From Gulosibacter sediminis (GTDB lineage Bacteria; Actinomycetota; Actinomycetes; Actinomycetales; Microbacteriaceae), in NCBI RefSeq assembly GCF_014904065.1, contig NZ_JACXJG010000005.1, positions 226,004-232,835 of the forward strand: DNA of 6,832 nucleotides. Direction: 5' to 3'. The translations under genes were made by a program, and so were the position numbers. Each line of letters begins with the position of its first letter. Position 1 is the stretch's first letter. The notes under the pieces were generated by a model. It was not told the origin of the DNA. It saw only the letters and a list, made by a program, of their open reading frames with translations, and searched no databases. Below, one piece after another: positions 1-6,357 of the stretch.

Positions 1-1349
1 GTCTTCCCGTGCAACACGATGCCGTTGAGGATCGCCGCCATTGCGTGCTCGCGGATGCCGAAGTGGAGCACCCGGCCGTACGGCTCGGCGGTCCAGGTCG
101 ACGTCGAGTGCTCGACGGGGGCGAAGGACTTGGCGCCGTCGATGGTCGTGTTGTTCGAGCCGGCGAGGTCGGCCGAGCCACCCCAGAGTTCCGGAAGCAG
201 CGGCGCGAGGGCGTTAATGGTCTTGCCCGAGGCCTTGCGGGTCGAGACCTTGGCGGTGCCGGCGAAGTCGGGCAGCGCATCCTCGATGCCCTCGGGCAGC
301 TCGCCGGCCTCGAGCCGGTCAAGCAGCTCCTTGCGCTCGGGCTCACGCTCGGCCCACGCAGCGAAGTCGGCCTCCCACGCGGCGCGAACCTCGCGCATCC
401 GCTCGCCGAGCTGGCGCGTGTGAGCGAGCACCTCGTCCTCGACCTGGAATGTGGCCTCCGGGTCAAAACCGAGGAGTTCTTTGATCGCGCGGATCTCGTC
501 GGAGCCGAGCGCCGAGCCGTGGGCTGCGCCGGTGTTCTGTGCGTGCGGGGCGGGGAAGGCGATGTGGTTCTTGAGGATGATCAGGGTCGGGCGGGCAAGC
601 TCGCCCTGCGCCGTCTCGATCGCCTCTGCGAGGTCGTCGATGTCTTCGGTGACCTTGCCGTCTTCGCCGAGCCAGTTCACCTCAAGTACCTGCCAGCCAT
701 ACGCCTCGTAGCGCTCGGCGACGTCTTCGGTGAAGGCGATGTTGGTGTCGTCTTCGATCGAGATCTGGTTCGCGTCGTAGATGACGATGAGGCGGCCGAG
801 CTGCTGGTGGCCCGCGAGGGACGAGGCTTCTGAGGTGATGCCCTCCTGCAGGTCACCGTCGCCGGCGATCACATAGGTGTAGTGGTCGAACGGGCTCGCA
901 CCCTCTTCAGCCTCGGGGTCGAACAAGCCGCGTTCGTAGCGCTGGGCGTACGCGAAGCCGACCGCGGTAGCGAGGCCTTGGCCGAGCGGGCCCGTGGTCA
1001 TCTCGACGTGTGCGAGGTGGCGGTACTCGGGGTGGCCGGCAAGCGGCGATCCCCACTGGCGAAGGTGCTTGAAGTCGTCGAGCTCGACGCCGAAGCCGCC
1101 GAGGAAGAGCTGCGTGTACTGCGTGAGGCCCGCGTGGCCGTTCGACAGGATGAAGCGGTCGCGGCCGAGCCAGTCCTGGTCTGCGGGGTCGTGCCGCATG
1201 ATGTGTTGATAGAGGAGGGTTGCCACCGGAGCCAGGCTCATCGGGGTGCCGGGGTGGCCGCCACCCGCGTTCTCGACAGCGTCAGCCGCCAAGAGTCGGG
1301 CGGTGTCCGCAGCACGCTGGTCGAGGTCGGTCCAAATGACGTTGGGCAC
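1..1349 (-). CDS. tkt: Transketolase, N-terminal 449 residues (cut by window edge)
   Basis: Transketolase moves two-carbon ketol units between sugar phosphates in the non-oxidative pentose phosphate pathway, using thiamine diphosphate (ThDP) and a divalent metal in the cytosol. Reading the minus strand from a GTG at 1349 gives 449 uninterrupted codons to the window edge; full-length family members have about 650-700 residues. Visible family motifs are GGGHPGTPMS (about residues 29-38), LSNGHAGLTQY (68-78), TTGPLGQGLA (118-127), the ThDP/metal motif starting GDGDLQEG (163) and reaching Asn194, and GIREHAM (431-437). Glu434 in that last motif matches the catalytic glutamate that activates the cofactor. 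The GTG start is chosen because GGAGG lies 6 nt upstream and the protein begins just before the usual N-terminal helix (WTDLDQRAADTARLLAADAV). It diverges from ctaB; in actinobacteria tkt is commonly followed by tal and zwf, which would lie beyond position 1. No frameshift or missing key residue was seen. Confidence 0.97.
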   Translation of the reverse strand, partial: MPNVIWTDLDQRAADTARLLAADAVENAGGGHPGTPMSLAPVATLLYQHIMRHDPADQDWLGRDRFILSNGHAGLTQYTQLFLGGFGVELDDFKHLRQWGSPLAGHPEYRHLAHVEMTTGPLGQGLATAVGFAYAQRYERGLFDPEAEEGASPFDHYTYVIAGDGDLQEGITSEASSLAGHQQLGRLIVIYDANQISIEDDTNIAFTEDVAERYEAYGWQVLEVNWLGEDGKVTEDIDDLAEAIETAQGELARPTLIILKNHIAFPAPHAQNTGAAHGSALGSDEIRAIKELLGFDPEATFQVEDEVLAHTRQLGERMREVRAAWEADFAAWAEREPERKELLDRLEAGELPEGIEDALPDFAGTAKVSTRKASGKTINALAPLLPELWGGSADLAGSNNTTIDGAKSFAPVEHSTSTWTAEPYGRVLHFGIREHAMAAILNGIVLHGK

Positions 1350-1355
1350 AGGTGT

Positions 1356-1360
1356 CCTCC
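1356..1360 (-). promoter_or_regulatory. Ribosome binding site of tkt
   Basis: The minus strand reads GGAGG here, 6 nt before the GTG at 1349. This near-perfect Shine-Dalgarno fixes the transketolase start at a GTG codon; no in-frame ATG occurs nearby. Confidence 0.8.
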
Positions 1361-1385
1361 AGATAGCAATAACGAGGTCAAGGCA

Positions 1386-1397
1386 CGCCGATCGGCG
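1386..1397. promoter_or_regulatory. Perfect 12-bp palindrome in the tkt leader, possible operator
   Basis: The sequence cgccgatcggcg equals its own reverse complement. It lies in the 158-nt gap between the divergent tkt and ctaB genes, downstream of the candidate tkt -10 and upstream of the tkt Shine-Dalgarno. A dimeric repressor site in this place could act on tkt. A GC-rich 12-mer palindrome can also arise by chance, and no known regulator motif is recognised. Confidence 0.2.
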
Positions 1398-1405
1398 ATG
1401 TCTCC

Positions 1406-1411
1406 ACACTA
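1406..1411 (-). promoter_or_regulatory. Candidate -10 element for tkt
   Basis: The minus strand reads TAGTGT, matching the TANNNT pattern of actinobacterial sigma-A-type -10 boxes. It would place the transcription start near 1399 and give a leader of about 50 nt. No convincing -35 box is present at 16-18 nt, so the call rests on one hexamer. Confidence 0.25.
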
Positions 1412-1468
1412 GCGCCGCGGGATCGCGCGAAACCTTAGTCGTGTCCTCGAAGTCTGGCGCCAAACGGG

Positions 1469-1474
1469 TAGACT
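1469..1474 (+). promoter_or_regulatory. Candidate -10 element for ctaB
   Basis: TAGACT, preceded by GGG, resembles the extended -10 of high-GC Gram-positive promoters (TANNNT with an upstream G). Transcription would start near 1480-1482, about 27 nt before the ctaB GTG. No good -35 hexamer is visible. The same hexamer occurs upstream of sufB at 3598-3603. Confidence 0.3.
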
Positions 1475-1507
1475 TGCAGCTATTGAGCAAGTAAAGGGCA
1501 GGTATCT

Positions 1508-2479
1508 GTGACAACCGATCGATTGACAGGCATGTCAAGCGCAGTTTCAGCAGCCGGTGACGGCGCGTCGAAGGCGACATCGATTGGGTTGAAGCGCAAA
1601 CTGGCCGCCTACGTGGCGCTCACGAAGCCCCGCATCATCGAGCTGTTGCTCATCACGACGCTGCCGACCATGCTGCTCGCAGCCCGGGGCATCCCGTCGG
1701 TCTGGCTCATGCTCGGCGTACTCGTGGGGGGCGCGTTGTCCGCCGGTAGCGCAAACGCGTTCAACTGCTACTTCGACCGTGACATCGACCGTGTCATGAA
1801 GCGCACCGCGAAGCGGCCGCTCGTCACTGGCGAACTCGCCGACCGCGAGGCGCTCGTGTTCGCGTGGGTGCTCGGCGTCGTGTCGACCGCGGTGCTGTGG
1901 CTCGTCGCCAACCTGCTCACCGCAGCGCTTTCCGTCGGGGCCATCCTGCTTTACGTCGTGCTCTACACGCTCATTCTCAAGCGCCGCACCGACCAGAACA
2001 TCGTCTGGGGTGGCGTCGCCGGCTGCATGCCCGTGCTCATCGGCTGGGCGTCGGTCACCAACTCGCTGAGCTGGGAGCCGCTGCTGCTGTTCCTGCTCAT
2101 CTTCCTCTGGACTCCCGCGCACTACTGGCCTCTCTCGGTCAAGTACGCAGCCGACTACGACCGCGCCGACGTGCCAATGCTCTCGGTCACCGAGGGCGAG
2201 GGGTCGGTCGCCCTGCAGTCGGTCATCTACGCGTGGGCCACGGTCGTCGGCAGCCTGCTGCTCGTGCCGGTCGCGCCGATGGGCTGGATCTACACGATCG
2301 CCGCCCTAGCCGCTGGGGCCTGGTTCGTCATTGAGGCGCACCGCGTTTACAGCCACGTCGTGCGCCAGACCGGCCTCGCGCAGCCGATGCGTGTGTTCCA
2401 CCTGTCGATCCTCTACCTGACCGTCGTGTTCCTCGCGGTCGGCGTCGACGCGCTCGTCTACCTGCCGCTGGTTCCATAG
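1508..2479 (+). CDS. ctaB: Protoheme IX farnesyltransferase (heme O synthase)
   Basis: This integral membrane UbiA-family prenyltransferase transfers a farnesyl group from farnesyl diphosphate to heme B, making heme O, the first step to heme A for aa3-type oxidases. The 323-residue product has the usual length plus a short Ala/Ser/Gly-rich N-terminus. The first diphosphate-binding motif is at 86-94 (NCYFDRDID), followed by KRTAKRPL at 98-105. The second Asp-rich motif is at about 216-223 (DYDRADVP), followed by MLSVTEG. About nine hydrophobic segments are seen, near 43-59, 64-85, 112-130, 138-157, 165-182, 188-206, 235-255, 258-276 and 297-317. The GTG at 1508 is preferred, with purine-rich AAAGGG and AGG just upstream; an in-frame ATG at 1532 is possible but has an SD-like AGG only 1 nt away. 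The gene diverges from tkt and converges on ctaA, which acts next in the pathway. Confidence 0.95.
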   Translation: MTTDRLTGMSSAVSAAGDGASKATSIGLKRKLAAYVALTKPRIIELLLITTLPTMLLAARGIPSVWLMLGVLVGGALSAGSANAFNCYFDRDIDRVMKRTAKRPLVTGELADREALVFAWVLGVVSTAVLWLVANLLTAALSVGAILLYVVLYTLILKRRTDQNIVWGGVAGCMPVLIGWASVTNSLSWEPLLLFLLIFLWTPAHYWPLSVKYAADYDRADVPMLSVTEGEGSVALQSVIYAWATVVGSLLLVPVAPMGWIYTIAALAAGAWFVIEAHRVYSHVVRQTGLAQPMRVFHLSILYLTVVFLAVGVDALVYLPLVP

Positions 2480-2491
2480 CCGCGCATCCGC

Positions 2492-2507
2492 CTGGCCCTC
2501 GGGCCGG
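2492..2507 (+). terminator. GC-rich hairpin after ctaB, candidate terminator
   Basis: CTGGCC and GGCCGG can form a 6-bp stem (one G-U pair) closed by the tetraloop CTCG, beginning 13 nt after the ctaB stop. Only TT follows, so it lacks the U-tract of a classical intrinsic terminator. U-less hairpins are often proposed as terminators in actinobacteria, and the convergent arrangement with ctaA makes one plausible here. Confidence 0.35.
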
Positions 2508-2550
2508 TTGCCGGTCGTCGCGGTTCTCTCGTGACGATGCGGTTGTGGCT

Positions 2551-2579
2551 GCATCGATGATGGAAAATCGCATCGACGC
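2551..2579 (-). terminator. Hairpin downstream of ctaA, candidate terminator
   Basis: On the minus strand GCGTCGATG pairs with CATCGATGC as a 9-bp stem (one G-U) around an 11-nt loop, 38 nt past the ctaA stop. On the plus strand the same stem has one A-C mismatch, so it is better for ctaA transcripts. No U-tract follows, and the loop is large for a strong terminator. Confidence 0.25.
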
Positions 2580-2617
2580 CAGGAAACTGCGGCGGGGCTG
2601 GGCGGACGCGCGGCCCG

Positions 2618-3544
2618 CTACTTCGCGCGGCGGGCGTTGACCAGGTTCACAGTGAGCACCGCGATAACGGTGACCGCGAGGATCATGTGGGTGCCGACCG
2701 ACCAGACCGGCAGGCCGGCTCGCGATTGGTAGACGCCGAAGGCGATCTGTATGACCACCAGGATGAGCAGGGTCACGCTTGACGCCTTCGTGCGCGCGAG
2801 CTTGCTGCGCAGGACGAACACCATCATTACGACGAGCGCCGCGGCGAGGGCGTAGGCCGGCCACGAGTGCACGTGCTGCATCACGACCGGGTCGAACCCG
2901 TTCCGCGCGGCAATTGTGTCGCCAGCATGGGGGCCGGCGCCGGTGGTGAGCACGCCGACGACCTCGGTGATCCACGTCAGCACCGTGACGACGATGAGGC
3001 TCACCCACAGGCCGCGCGGGGCACGGGGCGCATCCGCCGCCGGTAGCGGCTCGGCGTAGCGGACGCGCTGGAGCAGCAGCGCAGCAATGGCGACGATGGC
3101 AGCTGAAAAGAGGAAGTGCACGCCGACGATGCGCGGGTCGAGGTGGAAGATCACGGTGATGCCGCCGATGATTGCCTGCACGATGATGAGCACACCGATG
3201 AGGAACGCCGGGATGCGCAGGCCGAGCTGCTTCGGGGCGTTGCGCACGGCGAGGTAGGTCAGCAGGGCGACAATCACGAGCAGACCGGTCAGCGTGCGGT
3301 TGCCGAACTCGATCAGGCCGTGGATGCCCATCTCCTGCGTCGGCACGAGCGACTCGGTCGTGCAAAGCGGCCACGTCGGACACCCGAGGCCCGAGCCAGT
3401 GAGTCGCACGAGGCCGCCGGTGCCGACGATGAGGATGTTCACGACGAGGTTGGCCCAAGCCAGCCCCCGAGTCCAAGCGGTAACCGAGTCCGGCAGCAGG
3501 AACGATTGAACCGATTCCGGCAGCATGAATTTGGACCGTGGCAC
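2618..3544 (-). CDS. ctaA: Heme A synthase (COX15/CtaA family)
   Basis: CtaA oxidises the C8 methyl of heme O to a formyl group, giving heme A for cytochrome c oxidase, in the cytoplasmic membrane. From the GTG at 3544 the product has 308 residues, normal for bacterial CtaA, with about eight hydrophobic segments (near 25-45, 84-100, 111-131, 138-159, 180-200, 222-245, 257-272, 282-301). The family loop after helix 1 is clear: GGLVRLTGSGLGCPTWPLC, with the cysteine pair at 55 and 61. Candidate heme ligands are His143 (GVHFLF), His224/His226 (MQHVHS) and His286 (GTHMI). The conserved acidic motif reads EFGNR (79-83), with Asn82 where Bacillus CtaA has His. The GTG is chosen for its GAGAGGT 6 nt upstream; an ATG six codons inside (3526) is the alternative. 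The frame stays open back to 3811, inside sufB, but that extension is hydrophilic, unlike the family, and would overlap sufB. Confidence 0.94.
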   Translation of the reverse strand: MPRSKFMLPESVQSFLLPDSVTAWTRGLAWANLVVNILIVGTGGLVRLTGSGLGCPTWPLCTTESLVPTQEMGIHGLIEFGNRTLTGLLVIVALLTYLAVRNAPKQLGLRIPAFLIGVLIIVQAIIGGITVIFHLDPRIVGVHFLFSAAIVAIAALLLQRVRYAEPLPAADAPRAPRGLWVSLIVVTVLTWITEVVGVLTTGAGPHAGDTIAARNGFDPVVMQHVHSWPAYALAAALVVMMVFVLRSKLARTKASSVTLLILVVIQIAFGVYQSRAGLPVWSVGTHMILAVTVIAVLTVNLVNARRAK

Positions 3545-3550
3545 AGGGGC

Positions 3551-3557
3551 ACCTCTC
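3551..3557 (-). promoter_or_regulatory. Ribosome binding site of ctaA (decides the start)
   Basis: The minus strand reads GAGAGGT, 6 nt before the GTG at 3544. The in-frame ATG at 3526 has no Shine-Dalgarno at proper distance, and upstream ATGs give non-family N-termini. This site supports the 308-residue form. Confidence 0.65.
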
Positions 3558-3597
3558 AGTTTGTGGCGAACACGCCCGAGAACCATGGGTGGTGGCT

Positions 3598-3603
3598 TAG
3601 ACT
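3598..3603 (+). promoter_or_regulatory. Candidate -10 element for the suf operon
   Basis: TAGACT on the plus strand matches TANNNT and is identical to the candidate -10 of ctaB. Transcription would begin around 3609-3611, leaving a leader of about 135 nt before sufB. No -35 hexamer is convincing. An alternative weaker pair is TTGTTT (3674-3679) and CACGAT (3697-3702) with 17-nt spacing. Confidence 0.25.
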
Positions 3604-3680
3604 CGAGGATGGTGTTCAGTTCGCGCGATCTTGGCCTCCCGGAGAACCCACGGGAAGGAATCGGCGCTGGAATTTGTTTC

Positions 3681-3686
3681 ATTCTA
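3681..3686 (-). promoter_or_regulatory. Candidate -10 element for ctaA
   Basis: The minus strand reads TAGAAT, the best -10 match in this divergent gap, inside its only AT-rich patch (about 3669-3689). Transcription would start near 3674, giving a ctaA leader of about 130 nt. The -35 region is poor (CGGCTG at 17-nt spacing). The AT-rich patch may serve both divergent genes. Confidence 0.3.
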
Positions 3687-3735
3687 TGCGGGTCCCCACG
3701 ATCCAGCCGCGAATCTGAACCGATGACGACAAGAA

Positions 3736-3740
3736 AGAGG
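3736..3740 (+). promoter_or_regulatory. Ribosome binding site of sufB
   Basis: AGAGG, within the purine run aagaaagagg, sits 5 nt before the sufB ATG. It supports the ATG at 3746 as the start. Confidence 0.7.
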
Positions 3741-3745
3741 TAGGG

Positions 3746-5164
3746 ATGTCTGATCTGCTCATCGACCGCCCCGAGCTTAATGACCTTGGTCAGTATGAGT
3801 TTGGCTGGCACGACCCTGACGTAGCCGGGGCCTCAGCGAAACGCGGGCTCAGCGAAGACGTGGTGCGTGACATCTCGCGCATCAAGAATGAGCCCGAATG
3901 GATGCTCGAGCGTCGTCTCAAGGGACTGCAAATGTTCGGCCGCAAGCCGATGCCGACGTGGGGCGCCGACCTCAGCGGTATCGACTTCGACAACATCAAG
4001 TACTTCGTGCGTGCGTCGGAGGCTCAGGCCCAAACGTGGGAAGACCTCCCCGACGACATTCGCAACACGTACGAGCGTCTCGGCATCCCCGAGGCCGAGC
4101 GGCAGCGCCTTGTCGCGGGCGTCGCGGCCCAGTACGAGTCCGAGGTCGTGTACCACCAGATCAACGAGGAGCTCGAGCGCCAGGGTGTCATCTTCATGGA
4201 CACCGACACCGCGCTGCGCGAGCACCCGGAGTACTTCGAGGAGTACTTCGGCACCGTGATCCCTGCCGGCGACAACAAGTTCGGTGCGCTCAATACCGCG
4301 GTGTGGTCGGGTGGCTCGTTTGTGTACGTGCCCAAGGGCGTCCATGTCGAGATTCCGCTCCAGGCCTACTTCCGCATCAACACTGAGAACATGGGCCAGT
4401 TCGAGCGCACGCTGATCATCGCCGACGAGGGCAGCTACGTGCACTACATCGAGGGCTGCACCGCCCCGATCTACAAGAGCGACTCGCTGCACTCGGCCGT
4501 CGTAGAGATCATCGCGAAGAAGAACGCGCGCGTTCGCTACACGACGATCCAGAACTGGTCGAACAACGTGTACAACCTCGTGACCAAGCGCGCCATCGCA
4601 GAAGAGGGCGCGACCATGGAATGGGTCGATGGCAACATCGGCTCGAAGGTGACCATGAAGTACCCGTCGATCTACCTCACCGGTGAGCACGCCAAGGGCG
4701 AGACGCTCTCGGTCGCGTTCGCGGGCCCTGGCCAGCACCAGGATGCTGGCGCCAAGATGATCCACATGGCACCGCACACGCAGTCGTCGATCGTCTCGAA
4801 GTCGATCGCCCGCGGCGGTGGCCGTGCCGGTTACCGCGGCGAGGTTCGCATCGCTGAGAACGCACACAACTCGGCCAACTCGGTCGTGTGTGACGCGCTG
4901 CTGGTCGACAACATCTCGCGCTCCGACACCTATCCCGCAATCGACATCCGTGTTGACGACGTGCAGCTCGGGCACGAGGCCACGGTCACGAAGGTGTCGG
5001 CGGAGCAGCTCTTCTACCTCATGAGCCGAGGCCTCGAAGAGACCGAAGCCATGGCCATGATCGTGCGCGGCTTCATTGAGCCGATCGCGCGCGAGCTGCC
5101 GATGGAGTACGCGCTCGAGCTGAACAAGCTCATCGAAATGAACATGGAAGGATCGGTCGGCTAA
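3746..5164 (+). CDS. sufB: Fe-S cluster assembly scaffold protein SufB
   Basis: SufB is the scaffold subunit of the cytosolic SufBCD complex, which receives sulfur from a SufS-type cysteine desulfurase system and assembles Fe-S clusters with ATP hydrolysis by SufC. The 472-residue product matches the family along its length: N-terminal helical region ([16 protein letters not shown], 48-63), beta-helix core with [18 protein letters not shown] (195-212) and [10 protein letters not shown] (234-243), and the C-terminal SufC-contacting helices ([11 protein letters not shown], 420-430; [10 protein letters not shown], 438-447). Cys382 in SVVCDALL aligns with E. coli SufB Cys405, and Glu411 in GHEATVTKV with Glu434, both implicated in cluster assembly. 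Cys238 matches E. coli Cys254. No intein interrupts the protein, unlike M. tuberculosis SufB. The N-terminus is the usual short actinobacterial form. It heads the operon here, with sufD 5 nt downstream. Confidence 0.98.
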   Translation: MSDLLIDRPELNDLGQYEFGWHDPDVAGASAKRGLSEDVVRDISRIKNEPEWMLERRLKGLQMFGRKPMPTWGADLSGIDFDNIKYFVRASEAQAQTWEDLPDDIRNTYERLGIPEAERQRLVAGVAAQYESEVVYHQINEELERQGVIFMDTDTALREHPEYFEEYFGTVIPAGDNKFGALNTAVWSGGSFVYVPKGVHVEIPLQAYFRINTENMGQFERTLIIADEGSYVHYIEGCTAPIYKSDSLHSAVVEIIAKKNARVRYTTIQNWSNNVYNLVTKRAIAEEGATMEWVDGNIGSKVTMKYPSIYLTGEHAKGETLSVAFAGPGQHQDAGAKMIHMAPHTQSSIVSKSIARGGGRAGYRGEVRIAENAHNSANSVVCDALLVDNISRSDTYPAIDIRVDDVQLGHEATVTKVSAEQLFYLMSRGLEETEAMAMIVRGFIEPIARELPMEYALELNKLIEMNMEGSVG

Positions 5165-5169
5165 GCAAT

Positions 5170-6357
5170 ATGACGATCACTGTGACTCCGCGCCTGCCCG
5201 AGAGCGCCGGAAAGTTCGTCCCTGTCCAGACGCGTTCGGAGCGACCAGCTTCGTTTGCGCCCGAGGATTTCCCTCAGCCCACCGGTCGCGAGGTTGACTG
5301 GAAGTACGCGCCGATCAAGAAGCTCGCGCCGCTCTTCGAGGACGCCGCCGGCGACGGCAGCGTCACGGTCGAGGTCGCCGGGCCGAGCGAGGTGCGCACC
5401 GGCACCCTCGCCCCCGGCGAGGCGCCCCGCGGCACCGGATTCACCCCCGAGGGCCGCGCCGAGGCCATCGCCTCGAAGTACGCGACCGCGACGCACATCG
5501 TGATCCCGGCCGACGCATCCCTCGACGCGCCCGTGTACGTGCGCGTGACGGGCGCGGGCGCGCAAACCCGCGATCTCGTCCACCTCGTGCTCCAGGCCGA
5601 GTCGAACTCGACCGCCACGATCGTGGTGGAGCACTCGGGCTCGGCGCTCGTGAGCGAGAACGTTGAGATCCTCGTCGAAGACGGTGCGAACCTCGACGTC
5701 ATTGCGATCCACGAGTGGGACGACGACGCGGTGCACACCGGCGCCCACCAGGCGGCCATCGGCAAGGAAGCGACGCTCAAGCACACGCTCGTCACGTTCG
5801 GCGGCAACGTCGTGCGCGTCAATCCGTCGCTGCACCTCAACGGTGCTGGCGCCGAGGGCATCGCGAAGGGCCTCTACTTCTCGGATGCGGGACAGCACTT
5901 CGAGCACCAGGTCTACATCGACCACGCCGGCGAGCGCACCACGAGTGACGTGAACTACAAGGGCGCCCTGCAGGGCGACGGTGCTCGCGCCGTCTGGATC
6001 GGCGACGTGCTGATCCGCCCGACCGCGGTCGGCACCCAGAGCTACGAGCAGAACCGCAACCTGGTGCTGTCGAACGGCGCGCGCGCCGACTCGATCCCGA
6101 ACCTTGAGATCGAGACCGGCGACATCGCAGGTGCCGGCCACGCTTCGGCGACCGGCCGGTTCGAGCAGGAGCAGCTGTTCTACCTCATGGCCCGCGGCAT
6201 CGACGAGCTCACCGCCCGTCGGCTCGTCGTGCACGGCTTCCTGAACGAGATCGTGCAGTCGATCAGCGTGCCCGAGGTGCAGGAGCGCATGCGCGAAACC
6301 CTCGAGCGTGAACTGGAGGCGAGCACCGAAGCGATGATGGCGGCGAGCGCCGTATGA
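5170..6357 (+). CDS. sufD: Fe-S cluster assembly protein SufD
   Basis: SufD is the SufB paralogue that pairs with it in the SufBC2D complex and is needed for iron acquisition during cluster assembly. The 395-residue product has the divergent N-terminal region (WKYAPIKKLAPLF, 44-56) and a beta-helix core with VVEHSGSALVSENVEI (152-167), then the diagnostic C-terminal stretch YEQNRNLVLSNGARADSIPN (292-311). His324 in GAGHASATG matches the position of E. coli SufD His360, placed at the SufB-SufD interface. The C-terminal helices (EQLFYLMARGI, 334-344) resemble those in SufB and should bind SufC. The ATG at 5170 is 5 nt after the sufB stop. The best purine run, GGAAGGA (5146-5152), is 17 nt away, too far for a standard site, so translation is probably coupled to sufB. 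The stop overlaps the next start as ATGA. Confidence 0.97.
   Translation: MTITVTPRLPESAGKFVPVQTRSERPASFAPEDFPQPTGREVDWKYAPIKKLAPLFEDAAGDGSVTVEVAGPSEVRTGTLAPGEAPRGTGFTPEGRAEAIASKYATATHIVIPADASLDAPVYVRVTGAGAQTRDLVHLVLQAESNSTATIVVEHSGSALVSENVEILVEDGANLDVIAIHEWDDDAVHTGAHQAAIGKEATLKHTLVTFGGNVVRVNPSLHLNGAGAEGIAKGLYFSDAGQHFEHQVYIDHAGERTTSDVNYKGALQGDGARAVWIGDVLIRPTAVGTQSYEQNRNLVLSNGARADSIPNLEIETGDIAGAGHASATGRFEQEQLFYLMARGIDELTARRLVVHGFLNEIVQSISVPEVQERMRETLERELEASTEAMMAASAV

Larger units (their letters stand above)
3609..3743 (+). other. Possible leaderless 44-codon reading frame in the sufB leader (speculative)
   Basis: An ATG at 3609 lies about where transcription from the TAGACT element would start, so the frame could be translated leaderless. 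It runs 44 codons to TAG at 3741-3743, only 2 nt before the sufB ATG, and its last codons contain the sufB Shine-Dalgarno. The predicted peptide has two cysteines in ICFILCG and an Arg/Ser-rich, unremarkable tail. Codon use is unlike the neighbours (CTA, AGA, AGG, ATT, TGT), which argues against a conserved protein but not against a regulatory uORF. No known family is recognised. Confidence 0.12.

Noticed and set aside
9..1412. Plus-strand open frames opposite transketolase
   Set aside because: The minus strand encodes an unmistakable transketolase with ordered ThDP motifs; the plus-strand frames are its mirror images.
2328..3476. Second minus-strand frame overlapping ctaA and the ctaB 3' end (382 codons)
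   Set aside because: It is an out-of-frame reading of ctaA, rich in Arg, His and Pro, without membrane segments; the correct frame is plainly CtaA.
3637..3655. Hairpin TCCCG / CGGGA in the sufB leader
   Set aside because: The stem is only 5 bp around a 9-nt loop, with no U-tract or conserved riboswitch feature. Too weak to call an attenuator.
3116..3718. Plus-strand open frame of 200 codons opposite ctaA
   Set aside because: It is antisense to ctaA, rich in charged residues, and crosses the divergent promoter region with no ribosome binding site or domain.
3833..4975. Minus-strand open frame of 380 codons opposite sufB
   Set aside because: It lies entirely within sufB on the other strand, has low-complexity composition and no family motif.
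5146..5152. GGAAGGA as the ribosome binding site of sufD
   Set aside because: The spacing to the sufD ATG is 17 nt, beyond the usual range; coupling to sufB termination explains translation better.
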